64,000 nt of DNA. Source: Pinus tabuliformis (Eukaryota; Streptophyta; Pinopsida; Pinales; Pinaceae). The stretch is from NCBI GenBank assembly GCA_031772625.1, contig CM062820.1, forward strand, positions 1,072,045,369 through 1,072,109,368, read 5' to 3'. The notes beneath the pieces were generated by a model. That model did not search any database. It had not been told where the DNA came from and saw only the letters and a program-made list of their open reading frames with translations. Below, one piece after another: positions 34,766 to 46,102 of this stretch. Positions within the stretch are counted from its first letter, which is position 1. The number at the start of each line of letters is the position of its first letter. The position numbers and the translations under genes are program-made.

Positions 34766-35993
34766 GGTGCCAATACCCATTTTGCACACCCTAGCACCTG
34801 GCACATCTTGGATGCATGTTGCCCTGACACTCTAGCATGACTTAGCGTTGCCTATCATACCGTGTCCCTCCCTCCTTAACAAATCTGGAACTCGCCGACA
34901 CTCCCTGTCACGCACTCTTATTCATTCATTTCCATGCATTTTTACCTAGTGCTCCCTTGTGTTTCCCTGGTACTCCCTAACACTCCTTAGCACACATTGG
35001 CACACCTTGGCACTTGACACATCTTGGTATGCTTACCTAGCATTCTAGCATGCCTTGGAACTACCTATCATACCTTTTCACTCCCTCCTTAGCACACCTG
35101 GAACTCACTGACACTTCATTTCCATGCATTTGAAATTAGTGCTCCCTTGTGTTTCCCTGGCACTTCATCCTCACACTCCCTAGCACGCGTTCATGCCACA
35201 CCCTAGCACATGACACATCTTGGCATGCCTATAATACCTTGGAACCATCTAGCATGTGCTAGTACTTCCTGACATTCCTCGACACACCTTCATACTCCCT
35301 AACTTTCATTCCCTCATAGATAGCCTTACTTTTTTTGCGACTTGGGAACCCAACCAAGTCATTGGGAAAACAAATGTTGTGCCCAACCCAAAGTCTCCCT
35401 TTGTCTGAAACTGCTTTGTCCAACCCCTTATTATAACCATAGGATTTCCTCCTACAAGTATTATTCTGACCTTCTCCTAACACACTTTATCCTTGAGACA
35501 CTTGGAATCAATTGACACTCCTTGGCACACGCTCTTATTCGTCCATTTCCATGCATTTTGACCTAGTTCTCCCTTATGATGTTTTGGCACTCCCTAACAC
35601 TCCTCAACATGCATTGAAACTATCTGGCATGTGTTAGCATGCCTTTTCATTCCTTGGCACACCCCGACACTCCTTAATTATCATGCCCTCACAACTACCC
35701 TTACTTTTTTTGGGACTTGGGAACCCAACCAAGTCTTGCCTCAACTACAACAACCTAACCAAGTTACGGTTACTACAACTAGATTGTTCCTTGTTCACCT
35801 AAGAACTGAATATAACTCATCTTAGGCTACTCATTTTCAATTTCAACTTATCTCACTTAACAAGTTACAAGTTACCAAGTCAAGGCTCACATCTAACCAT
35901 GGCCATAAAACAACTAAGAAACATAATTTACATCTTGACATGCCATAACACCCGCCACGTCTAACAATCCCTTGGAAACATAGTTTACATATT

Positions 35994-36720
35994 CTTGACA
36001 TGGGAGTTATTCTTTTGTAAATGTGACCCTTGACTATGCCATGAAAACCCTCAAAAACATTCTTAAATGATGGGAACTACTCTTCATGTGTGAAGCCAGT
36101 GAAATATTAGATTTGTGCCTTAGGGAATGTAAAATATACCCTTAATAGAAAACATGCCTACAAATTTGTAGCCAAGTGCCCTAAATGTGAGATGTTTCTA
36201 CTTGTGCAATTGTGCTTCCAAATATGTGAACTCAACAACAAAACATGCCTTAAAATACATAATGTCTCTCAACATGTGAAAGAAAAAGTAATTGTTACCC
36301 TAATCTTCCTCCATTGGAAATTTGGGCCTTTTTTCACAAGGTATCTTCTCTTCTTTGGAAATAGGACATAAACAAGCTTTTAGATGTTTCTAAATGGATA
36401 ACTCTTCACCTATGTCCTCCTTTACGCCACATGATACAAATGCCAATTTTCATATTCTTCACTATGGTGTTATTCTTTTATACATGTGACCCTCGACTAT
36501 GCCATGAAATTCTCCAAAATATTCTTAAAGGATGGGAGCACCTCTTCATGCATGAAGTTAGTGGAATGCGACAAGTCATCCAAAATTCCTCCAAATATGT
36601 AATTTGTGCCTTAGGAAATGTTAAAGGTACCTTCAATGGAAAAACGCATAAAGATTTGTGGCCAAGTGCCCTAAATGTGAGATGTTGCCACTTATGCAAT
36701 TGTGCCTCCTTTTGATGCTC
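35994..36720. repeat. Direct repeat, about 240-280 bp, inside Ty3/gypsy-like remnant
   Basis: The segment 35994-36230 (with gttattcttttgtaaatgtg, tgactatgccatgaaa and aagtgccctaaatgtgagatg) recurs at about 36460-36715 with moderate divergence. One plus-strand frame of the first copy reads YKFVAKCPKCEMF, reminiscent of an integrase zinc-binding C..C segment, so this may be a locally duplicated piece of a retroelement. Confidence 0.6.
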
Positions 36721-37152
36721 AAATTGGCACCCTAATTGTGGAAGACTCACAAGGTGTCACTTCAGGTCAACTCAGGGTTGTTGGCATTGTCACCTTATTA
36801 AAGAATCCTCTCACTTTGGATTAATTATGAAATCTTTGAGGTATCCCAAAGCACAAATTTATGGGGTCTTTTATGTGACTAGATCACTAGCACTGAAAAC
36901 CATCTTTACATTGGATGGCTCAACATCTTGATGATCCCTATCCTATTGACCACAACTTTTGTATTCATTATTGCTTTAATTGCAACCCCTCCAGTAGATA
37001 TTGATGGTGTTCATGAGCCTATTTATGGTTCTCTCCTTTATGGAAACAATATTATCTCCAACACCATTATTCAATGAATGGCTACACAACGGGGACCCTA
37101 TGAGCCAATCGTTCATGTTGTCAATGTAGTGCCCACATGACACAAACATTCA
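36721..37152. other. Unassigned stretch before gypsy remnant
   Basis: No clear domain. A 90-bp piece at about 36770-36860 (ttgtcacctta...ctcactttgga...gaggtatcccaaag) resembles the segments near 55410-55500 and 59630-59720. Confidence 0.3.
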
Positions 37153-38160
37153 ATGGTCTATCATAGCCAAACACACTATGATGGGTTTCAAAGATACCCA
37201 ACCTATGACAACAAGCTACATTCTATTGCCAAAGCCTGTAAGAAATGGAAGAATTATATTCTACCAAAGGAAATGACCATCCACACCAATTGTAGGCCTT
37301 TTCCTACTCTAGATAATCCTTGGGAGTTAGTGCCCCTAGATTTTATGTCATGTTTTCCCTCAACCGAGCATGGTAACAAATGTGTTTTTGTTGTTGTTGA
37401 TTGCTTCCTTAGGATGGGATTTTTGGCACCTTGTAAGAAGATTGTCGCAACAAAATCCACTCATAAGTTCTTCTTCGAGCATATTTTGGTTCACTTTGGG
37501 TTTCCAAATACCATATTTCTTGATAGGTATAATAGGTTCCTTAGTATTTTTTGGTTTAACCTTTGGTCCATGATGGACATCAAGCTTGACCAAATCCACT
37601 ACCTTCCATCCCTAGATTGATAAATAGAAAGTAGTAGTCAATAGGATTATTATAGATGTCTTTAGAGTATACAATTCCGAGCATCCACATACACGTGTTG
37701 AAAGCCTTCCATATTTTCAACATAAATTTGACATAACTCTTCATATTTCTATTGCCACAAGCCTTTTCAGGTGTGCTTGGGGTCCCAACAATTGGCACAA
37801 ATTGATGTAGCTATATTCATGGTATAGCACATGAAGATACCTCCTATACTTGGAATGAGATAAGTAAAGAAACCAATTTTGAGGAACGTATCCGACAAAT
37901 TCAACAATGAATTCATGATATTTTGTAGAAAGTTGCCAACTCCAAGTACAAGTAGATACACAATCCATTGGGTTCGACATAAGTTTCAAGTTGGTGATGA
38001 GTTATGGTTGGACTTGCATAAAGGGCAATTGACAAACTCCTATAAGAAGCTCATACCACTTTGACATGAGCCTTACACTATCACTAAGGCTATGGGTGAT
38101 AATTCTTTTGAGGATAGCCATAGGATGGTTTATATGTTAAAATGATTATGCTTGATGGGG
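37153..38160 (+). mobile_element. Ty3/gypsy pol remnant (RNase H end, integrase)
   Basis: The frame 37153-37620 starts with an RNase H tail (TYDNKLHSIAKACKKWKNYI, LPKEMTIHTN) and passes into an integrase core (PWELVPLDFMSCFP, NKCVFVVVDCFLRMGFLAPC, HILVHFGFPNTIFLDRYNRF). A later frame (37879-38064) has the post-core segment HKFQVGDELWLDLHKGQL. The spacing between RNase H and integrase is shorter than in complete elements. Wording is chromovirus-like. A remnant with several breaks and no LTRs recognised. Confidence 0.75.
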
Positions 38161-38324
38161 TGTAGGTCTAGAAAAAGTTCCTTTAAAAAAATAAAAGAAA
38201 TGATCACACCATTACCGACATAAATTATTGTGATATTCTACTTGACAATAGATAACTACACAAGAGATTTTAAAATTTGACATTTTTTAAATTTATTTTA
38301 TATCAAAGCATATGGATCATTATG

Positions 38325-38462
38325 GCTAAATTTTTTAAATATTACACCGCTCTATTATTATTTCTCTTATGACTAAATTTTTTAAATATTATAACTCTAA
38401 TATTATTTCTCCTATGACTAATTTTTTTAAATATTATCACTCTAATATTATTTCTCTTACCC
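38325..38462. repeat. About 46-bp AT-rich tandem repeat, three copies
   Basis: Units of attatttctcttatgacta, aattttttaaatattat and cactctaat recur three times between 38325 and 38462. The array sits exactly where recognisable LINE sequence ends. Confidence 0.75.
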
Positions 38463-38479
38463 ATAAGTGGATAGAATAG

Positions 38480-39830
38480 ATTTTTGGTTGTTGCAGTGCA
38501 TCCTAATAGCATGAAAGAATAAACAGAATGCAACAGCAAAAGTTGTAGAATCCCCAAGGGATCCATTCAGAAAATAAGAATGTCATCAACAAATAAGAGA
38601 TGGGTGAGAATACAACTGTTTGTGATCTTGATGCCCTTCTGTCTACCCTGCAATCAGTCCACCGTGATGAGTTAGCTCATGCCTTCCATGATCAATAGGA
38701 AGAGTAGGGGGGAGAGTGGACATCCTTGTCTCAATCCTCATTCTGCATGAAAGAAAGAGGATGCTGATCCATTGATCAAAACGCTATAAGATACGTTTTT
38801 AATGCAACACATAATCCATTGAATGAATAGTAGAGCAAAGAACAAGATGCGTAAGAAGCATTCGAATGTATATCCAAAAAGTGTGATCAAACACTTTTTC
38901 CAAATCAATTTTAAGTATCATCCCTTTGAGGTTCTTTGATTTGATAGAGTGAAGTACTTCTTGTGCGGTGCCCACTGCTTTATGAATTTCTCAATGGTCA
39001 AGGAATGCAAATTGCTCTGAGGATATATGCTCAGATAGGATGGGTTTGAGCCGATTTGCAATGATCTTAGCAATGATCTTGTATATAAATTTACACGTGG
39101 ATATAATTCTATAATCATCAAAACTCTGTGGGTCATCCGACTTGGGAATGAAAGTGATAAATGTTGAATTCAATGCATCATACATTCGCCCAGTAGTCTG
39201 ACATTCTTTGATGACCCGTAATAAATCATGTCCAATTATATCAAGGAATGCAATATAAAATTCAATTGACCAACCATCCGGTCCAAGACTTTTATCCTTC
39301 TTAAACCACTTAATAGAAGCCTATACCTCCCCCATGCTTACAGGATTAAGTAGATTTTCACCGACATCATGATCGACATATCTGGGGAATAGTCCAGCTA
39401 CCCTGATAATATCAGCAAGGTTTGCATCAGGGGGAGCTCTGAATAAACGTCCAAAGTGAGACATACCAAGGTTGGCCAATTCGTGAAAGGTATTTGCTTG
39501 TGTGCCATGCTCATCCTTGAGATGCTAGATGGTGTTGATGACCCTGCACCCATTTGCAACACGATGATAGAACTTTGTATTCTTGTCTCCCTCCTTTAAC
39601 TAGATGGCCCTACTTTTGAGTCACCAGGTTTCCGTCCTGTCTTTCAGGATCTGATTTTGCTTGATCTCAAGCTGGATCAAATGCTCTTTAGCATCAACAC
39701 ATGTGAATCCATGACTCTCAGGTCCATTCAATTGTTCAATCTCTAGTTCAGTGTCTCTCAGTATCATCACATCTTTGGTCCTTTTATCCTTTGCCCATTT
39801 AATAGATTTATGTTTTATGATTGCCATTTT
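38480..39830 (-). pseudogene. LINE reverse transcriptase region
   Basis: Minus-strand frames give consecutive L1 blocks. There is a linker (KFYHRVANGC near 39570), SLGPDGWSIEFYIAFLD (about 39290), and TFITFIPKSDDPQSFDDYRI with YKIIAKIIANRLKPILSEHI (38991-39185). Further on come KIDLEKVFDHTFW, GCPLSPLLFLLIMEGMS (about 38700) and the catalytic LLFVDDILIF box (about 38590), then HCNNQKSILSTYG (about 38480). Stops interrupt it, for example within KDRTETW-stop-LKSRAIW near 39600 and after the FVDDILIF box. It would reverse-transcribe LINE RNA at a nicked target. Confidence 0.85.
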
Positions 39831-39979
39831 GTTTGCAAAAATCTCAGAGACACTTAAACCTTGTTGAGCATCTATGGATTTCCAGATCTGAGTAATCAGT
39901 TGTATATAGCTCTCATCATTTAGCTAGGTTGAGTTGAAGTTGAACGGCACATTAGGTTTTATAACACCTCTAGCAATCA

Positions 39980-40690
39980 CCAGATATGTGGGATGATGAT
40001 CTGATAACCCCCCAAATCCCACCCATTGTTGATAAAGGGGTAATTGTTCCAAAAGTGCTTCCTTTACCAGAAACCGATCCAGTCTTCTGGCTAATGCTGC
40101 ATCCTCAGTCCTTCATTTTCTCCAGGTGGGCTTTAAGCTGGGCAAGGGGATATCAATCAGCAGTTGATTCTCCATAAGATGTAATATCCCATCTGATAGA
40201 GAGTCCAGTTGAACATTCATGCCCCAAGACTCAGCATGTCCCAAAGAAAAATTAAGATCCCCACAAATAATAATGTTCTCATCATGGAATTGTTCCATGT
40301 CTAGAATATTCTACCTGAAATTGAGCCTGTTGTTGCAGGGTTCGCAGATATTGAAAATCTGCAACTCTCTACCAAGCTCTATTGAGTAAATATCTACTCT
40401 GATGAAACCCACCCCCAGGAGTTTAATAGTCTAACGGATCTGAGGTCAATCCCCAACAATAAACCCCTAGATCGCCCACAAGCATCCAGTGCAGTGAAGT
40501 GCCATCCAAGTAGCATAGCCTCAAGGGTGGGAACAATTTTCATACCAGTCGCAAGGGTCTCTTGTAAGAATATAATATCCATCTGTTCCAATTCCATTAA
40601 ATGATAGAAGGCTAATTTCTTTGCAGGGCTAGCCAAACCCCTATAGTTGTAAGAGAGCCACTTCATGTGGAACTAGGGGGGGGGAGGTTA
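39980..40690 (-). pseudogene. LINE endonuclease (APE-like) region
   Basis: The frame 40394-40666 opens MKWLSYNYRGLASPAKKLAF and then MDIIFLQET, the N-terminal hallmark of plant L1 endonucleases (N-x-RGL and LQET). The frame 40113-40298 has IIICGDLNFSLGHAESWG (the GDLN/GDFN catalytic motif), LLIDIPLPSLKPTWR, and a downstream trace of the SDH motif near 39990. It nicks the target DNA. Degraded by a stop after GWVSSE and other breaks. Confidence 0.8.
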
Positions 40691-41209
40691 GTGCTCTAAG
40701 GACCTGATCAATGGGGAGTTGTCTCCCAGATGCCACTTCTAGACCAGCCTAAAGAATGGCTTTGGAGATGTTAGATTGTCGACCCTGGGCTGAATTGGAA
40801 GAAGGAAAATGAGGTGTAATGCCAAGGCCACTACCATCCCCCGAAGGTATACGAGATATAGACTGAAGTAAATAACCATGTCCCGAAATAGATTCATTAG
40901 ATGGCACAGGAGGGGAGGGGGATTCCACAATCCCAAAGATGGTAGGGGGAGTAAATAGTTGCAGTGGTAATCAGAGTGCAAACAATAGGGGGACACTACA
41001 TAAAGCTAGCATTACAAACAGATAAACTAGGAGAAGAAATAGACGACATCATACGAAAAGGAGGAGGGTTAGAGATAGTACCCGCATTAGAGGCAATTGT
41101 CGTCACAGCTACACGCGATTTGGTGGGATGGGGGATGAAAATGCTCCTTGCGAGTGTTTGTGCCATGAGCAGCCTGAGTGTCAAAAATTTGATCAACCAT
41201 CTAACCTAC

Positions 41210-42541
41210 AGGTGCCTTCCCTCGTCGATCAATGTTTGGATTTGCAGGAGCGTGTTCAGACTGAGCGACCGAAGCCGAACTAGATGCAAGAAGGGAACAA
41301 TCTTGATAGAGGTGTCAAATTTTTTGACATCTCCTGCATCGATAAGGGACTCCCTCATAGTCCAATATATGAATCCTACAAGTGTCCCGCCAATGCAGCT
41401 ACATGCTTACCTCCAGACCTTCTTTGGTATCAAGGAAGACCAGAATGCACACCATGGACATGTTGTGTGTCAGCATGTAGGATTTATCGAAGTCCATATA
41501 CCTGCCAAGAGCATTCCCTATCCGTTTGAAAATGTATTCTGACCAAAACATAGAGGGATTCCAGGTAATCTGACCTAGATGGGTCCAACCCCAAGGTGTT
41601 CACGCTCAGGATTGAAGAGGGGGCTCCAATGCTTAAGGAGGACCGAGGCCAATTCAATGTGCTAGTGTTTTGATAACACCCATGGGATAAACTTAGGCCT
41701 TTAAAAGCGCAATGCGAACCATCCTCAAGAGAGATAGAGTTACCACTGACGACAATTCTGTGAGGATATAACCCCAAATCTCCAACACCCACTGCTTCAA
41801 ACGCGTTGCCAAGTATGCCCGTCCCCGAACATGACCAACCAGAACTCGGTCGAACATATCCATAACTTCTCCCATCTGTATATCAACCCCAAAAGTGAGG
41901 GATATCTGTTTATTGCCCGCTTTAACCCCTTTGAAGTGCTTTGTAGGGTGCCCTGGCTGAATGGGGGGTGTTCTCACCCACTGGGATAGTGGCAGGTTCG
42001 CTGCAACCTCCGAGCCAGGATTCCCAGACAAACCGATTTGGGGGGAAGATGAATCAGCAAAACATCCAGATGTGGGAGGGTCGTGGGAGGGAGGAGGGGG
42101 GAATGGGACCATAGGTTCAATTGGTTGGGCCGACAAGGCTTGAGATGCCGAAGGTGGTGGGATGTGGGAGAGGGCAAGTGAGGAGGATGATGGTAGATGC
42201 GATGGATACGGGGGATGAGGTGGGTCGAGGTAGGCATAAATGAACTGAAGAGAGGTTGAGGATAATAGAGGGAGGTCGGTTCCAGGTGGGAAATCCACCA
42301 CATCCGGGCAACCAGAAAATGGCAAGGTAGAGGAGGACGACCCAGAATGGTGAGTCTGTAGAGCCAAAGAAGTGAAAGCAGAATATTCCAATAGAGAGTA
42401 AACCCTAGAAGACCCGACTAGGGTAGAGGGAATGTTAAGCGAAAGATTCGAGGAGATAACCGATAGATGCGAGGGGAAGATAGTCTTGTGGGGGTCCAGT
42501 GGAGAGGGGTCCTCAGAGTAATCAACAACGTCAACCTCCAT
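41210..42541 (-). pseudogene. LINE ORF1 (DUF4283 and zinc knuckle)
   Basis: The probable start is the Met of MEVDVVDYSEDPSP at 42541. The N-terminal 200 residues are Pro/Ser-rich and disordered-looking. Then comes a DUF4283-like RNA-binding fold (SLTFGVDIQMGEVMD, VLVGHVRGRAYLATRLKQW) which changes frame near 41700. It continues with VRLPGIPLCFGQNTFSNG after an in-frame stop (near 41565) and ends in a zinc knuckle (YEGVPYRCRRCQ, then HLYQDC at about 41330-41290). Plant L1 ORF1 has this order. It would bind LINE RNA. Confidence 0.75.
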
Positions 42542-42560
42542 GATAAACAACAGTAGATGT

Positions 42561-43964
42561 ATAACCGTCCTAAGACCACAACTAACAAATGTTGGGTCAA
42601 GAGGGAATGCAGTATAGGTTACCACGAGAAAAAATAAAGAACAGACTAGATGGATTGAAACGGAGGTGGTCACCCAATTAGTGAGCAAGTGATAGTCTAA
42701 ACAGTGCAGGGCATGGGTAAGTGAAGTCAGTCCAGGTCGATGAGCAAGTCGCCATCACCGGAGACCGATGATAACCTAGACCATGGTTCGAGTTCGTTGT
42801 CCGCCACCAAAACCTTGTTTTCACCACACCCCACTACCTACACCTATTTCCATGCCTCTACATCAACATCTATTAATTTTTTGATAGCTTTTAGCTTAGG
42901 GAGATTTTCGAATATTTGCCTAAATTTTCCTAGCAACATAGAAAGTAAAGAGAACTATAAAAATCAATAAAAAACATAAAATATAGAAAAAAAGAAAAAA
43001 AAACTACAAAAATGAATAAATAAATAAAAAAAAAGACTATTTAAAAGTAACCTAATGTGTGATCTCTCCCTTCTTAAAATTTATACTCCTTGTTCAAAAA
43101 AAAAAAAAAATCCTTCTTAAAATTTGTGCTGAAGAGAAGTGCTGCTCTCTTCAAAGCAAAAAAAAAATAGAAAATAAAAAAAAAAAAATTAAAATATTTG
43201 TATGACTAGAATTTTTTTGTTTACCTAAAAGTCATATAATGTGTTATATCTTCCTTATTATAACCTACTTCATTTTTTTTATTACCCATTTGTCATCAAA
43301 TTATGACGCCCTCTTTGTTTCCTCGGGTTTTTAGTGATCACAATTTTGATTTTTTAAATTTCCCTCTAAGCATTTAGTAATTTGGTGGGAGCTTCAAAAT
43401 CTAAGTTTCAAAGTTTGTTTAGGTTGTTACAATGGCATCTAAGAAAAAATAGCCATCACAAAAAAATTAGTTATCCCAGACAGTTACAGTTGCATCTGAG
43501 AAAAATTAGCTATGGGAGATTCAAAGTTTGTTTGAATTGTTGTCTTTGCATCAGAGAACTAGTAGCGATCGAGACTTTTCCCTTCATGGCCCTAAGGTTG
43601 GATGCATTTATTAGATTTCGATTTGGGGTCTTTATTTTGTATGTGGTGGCAATATGAATTTAGTTATCTTGTCGTTATGATAAATTCTGCATGAGGTTTG
43701 GGATGATTTTATGTAATGTTGAGTGAATTTTGGAGATGTTTGGAATGCCATTGTTAGGATATGATGAATGTTTAAAGACCCAAATTTTATTATATCCAGG
43801 ATTGGTTTTTACAGTCTATGATAGATTCAATCTGTTGTTGTTGTAATGGTTGTAGATTGTTTACTATATAATTGGCTTTTTGAAATAAGTTTGTAACCAT
43901 TGGCATGTTTTTTCATTTTGGCAAAGCAGGGTTGTGAAGTGGAGCAATATGGAAAACTGGGGAT
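42561..43964. other. LINE 5' flank and A-rich intergenic DNA
   Basis: 42561-42840 is GC-richer and may be LINE 5' untranslated sequence. 42840-43380 is A-rich with several poly-A runs (about 43090-43105, 43163-43190). Around 43080-43150 a phrase ccttcttaaaattt is locally duplicated. 43380-43960 shows no recognised exon. Confidence 0.35.
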
Positions 43965-44941
43965 GTCGAAGAGTGGAATGGGTCCAGTTATGGCATGACA
44001 GAACCTCAAGTCACTCAATCTTTTCAGTCTGAGATAGTGAATGCTCGAAGCGACAATTACCACTCAAAGACTCCATTCTCATCAAATTCTGATGGACCAA
44101 TGAGTCATCATGTATGCTCTTCTATTGGAGAACAATCGTTTTGAGGGTCTTGTTCCTAGTTTTAATCAGTCTGGCATGAAAATATTCAATGTTTTTAATG
44201 ACCAACTCTATGGAAGAATGCCAACTACTACAGTTATGGCCATGTTCAATGCTTCTTCGTTTGCAGGAAATCCTAGGCTCTGTGGGAGCCCATTGCCCAG
44301 GCCCTGCGTGCTTAACACAGTAGTGACCCCTTTTCCATGCCCTATTATTACAAGCTTGCCAATGGAGCAATATTTTAGGCCATTTTTTAAGAGGCATGAA
44401 AGGCTAAATCCAAGAAAGATAGTAGGAATTATTGCGGGATCCGTTGTTGGGGTGATTTCCATGGTATTCCTTATTAGCTTTTATGGTAAGAGGTACAGAC
44501 AACAAAATCTTGGGGATGAGGCTAAAAACGCTGCAAGTGATAAGATTTCGATTGAGGAGATTGGTTATGATATGTATTATGTTAATACAGATTGTAAGAG
44601 CCTTCAACATGAGTAGCAAAGGAGTCAAGTTCTTATGTTTTTCCATGGGGAAGCTTAGATGTACACTTCGGAGGATCTGCTCCATGCATCTGCTTAAATT
44701 ATGGAGAGAGGCATGTTAGGGACTACTTATAAGGCTTTGATGGAGAATAGAACGATTGTAAATGTGAAGATATTAAAGAATTCTAACAAGATGAATAGGG
44801 ATGAATTTGAGAGGCATATGGAGATGGTGGGTAAGCTTTGACACCAAAATATAGTTTATCTAAGAGCTTATTTCTAGGCCAAGGAGAAGCTTCTTGTCTA
44901 TTATAACTATCCCAATGGAATCCTTTTTTCTCTCATCCACG
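43965..44941 (+). pseudogene. LRR receptor-like kinase (group III), decayed first exon
   Basis: One plus-strand frame reads as an LRR-III receptor-like kinase close to Arabidopsis At1g60630/At1g10850-type 'inactive' kinases. Traces of LRRs (QNLKSLNLFSLR near 44010) lead into LLLENNRFEGLVPSFNQSG, the cap SSFAGNPRLCGSPLPRPC, a membrane segment (about 44416-44485, IVGIIAGSVVGVISMVFLIS) and a kinase N-lobe (MYTSEDLLHASA, RGMLGTTYKALMENRTIVNV, FERHMEMVGKL, FSLIHG). Five in-frame stops (44614, 44656, 44695, 44839, 44875) and stops in the LRR part show it is dead. The exon ends at 44941 with a donor (GTATGT) after the LIHG codons, a site I recall for this group's kinase intron. The second exon is missing. 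Confidence 0.85.
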
Positions 44942-45201
44942 GTATGTGCATGATTACTTCTAAACCCCTTCTCTTCAAGTTGTAAAAATAGAAGTAGAAC
45001 ATTTTTATTCTTTACAAAGTTTGTGTTTCTCATCCTGATAGCCACTCATGTCTTCCATGGGGTTTGAACATTACTCTCATCTACTTGAATCCAAGATCTT
45101 TACTGTTTCTTGTAACCCATGTTGACAAGCTACAATTGTATTGAATATACAAGATCGACATTGAATAGACCAACCTACAAAAAGAGTCTTGATAAAAATA
45201 A
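44942..45201. other. Remnant intron of the LRR-RLK pseudogene
   Basis: Follows the GT donor at 44942. No acceptor or second exon appears before the repeat segment that starts near 45202. Confidence 0.4.
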
Positions 45202-46102
45202 GTATAGTCTCCCTCTGTGCTCAACCCCTAGATAATAAGAAACTCAAGGTCACAATACACATCAGAGATTTACTAGATTATTTGTCCTCGGGAACTAGTT
45301 TTGGACCTCTTTGTTCTCCATCCCCTTAACCATTTGGAAATATCTATGGCTCTCTTTGTAGGTTACATTAAGACTTGAAGGGTTCTCTACAACTTTCTTT
45401 ATGGGCATCATTTGGTCTTGCTTTTCTTTTCCCTTTGAAGTCTACCAGAGATATTCCAGTCCCATTAACTTAGTTTGGTTACTAGTGTACTAGGGGACAC
45501 TGATATCAAAACTCCAATTGCTTGTAAATCGGCATCATCAATGGACTTTGGTTTTAAAAACATCAATTGTCTTTGGATATTGCTATGTATTCCTCCCAAA
45601 TATTGACTTAAAAAATTATTGTTATTTGGAGATATAATCAATTGAATGGCCCAATTTTGAAAGTCAATGGTGGACTCTTGCATGGTTTGTCTTTGTCTCT
45701 GTTGAAAGAGATTCCATTATATTTCTTTCTTACTCGTATCCAATGGGATAGAACTACCACATAATGAAATTCTTTATTGTTTCCCATTGATTTACTAGTG
45801 GTTCCTACTCAATTATTCGAGTGGTAACATAACTTTCCCACTAGGTTAATGCATGGCATTCTAAATTCAACCAAGTGAAAGAAATTACTTTCTCTTCACT
45901 AATTTCATGCACACATAAACATCAAGATGTTGTAACCATTGATTGAATTTAAGGGTGAAAATCTCAACTACATAAGGCTTGAAGTCAATCTTCGTTTTCT
46001 CTCTGATGGGTTTTTGGACTTTCATAGTGTTCCCCATTTCCCAATTTTTCTTATCTTCTCATTTAGATTCTTCTTCTTTACAGATCAAACTTCATCCATG
46101 AG
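45202..46102 (-). mobile_element. Ty3/gypsy segment copy A, left part
   Basis: Matches 57540-58460 in the same orientation. The minus-strand frame 45465-45683 has a gag capsid-like stretch (MQESTIDFQNWAIQLIISPN, LSQYLGGIHSNIQRQLMFLK, KSIDDADLQA), the conserved Y-x-GGLH and F-x-P-x-x-x-DEA pattern of chromovirus gag. Interrupted at 46102 by element 4 and resumed at 54182. Fossil with multiple breaks. Confidence 0.65.

Larger units (their letters stand above)
31620..35740. repeat. Degenerate TTGGCAC/TAGCATGCC repeat field with higher-order units
   Basis: For about 4 kb (interrupted at about 32900-33930) the plus strand is built from loose 8-12 bp words such as cttggcac, ttagcac, tagcatgcc and actcccta. 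Above this level, longer phrases recur. Tcatttcc[a/t]tgcatttt followed by gtgctccc or similar appears near 31970, 32265, 34150, 34440, 34925, 35115 and 35545, with a diverged form near 32680. Gacttattaa[c/g]cctcttatgtg appears near 31950, 32665 and 34120. Gacttgggaacccaaccaagt appears at 35340 and 35715. Open frames here (for example 31667-31903 minus) are by-products of the repeat words. Confidence 0.75.
38463..42560 (-). mobile_element. L1-type LINE, decayed, 3' part missing
   Basis: A minus-strand non-LTR retrotransposon with ORF1 (about 42541-41210), endonuclease (about 40690-39980) and reverse transcriptase (about 39830-38480) in order. It carries several premature stops and at least one frame change in ORF1. 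The reverse transcriptase runs a short way past its FVDD box and then stops at an AT-rich tandem repeat, so the thumb, the C-terminal zinc-binding domain and the poly-A tail are absent. Losing the 3' side while keeping the 5' side is opposite to the usual LINE truncation and implies later deletion or insertion. Confidence 0.85.

Noticed and set aside
31620-35740. CRISPR-like or satellite array
   Set aside because: Units are degenerate, without constant repeat and spacer lengths; the host is a plant nuclear genome.
41961-42143. Gly-rich plus-strand frame
   Set aside because: Antisense of the Pro-rich LINE ORF1.
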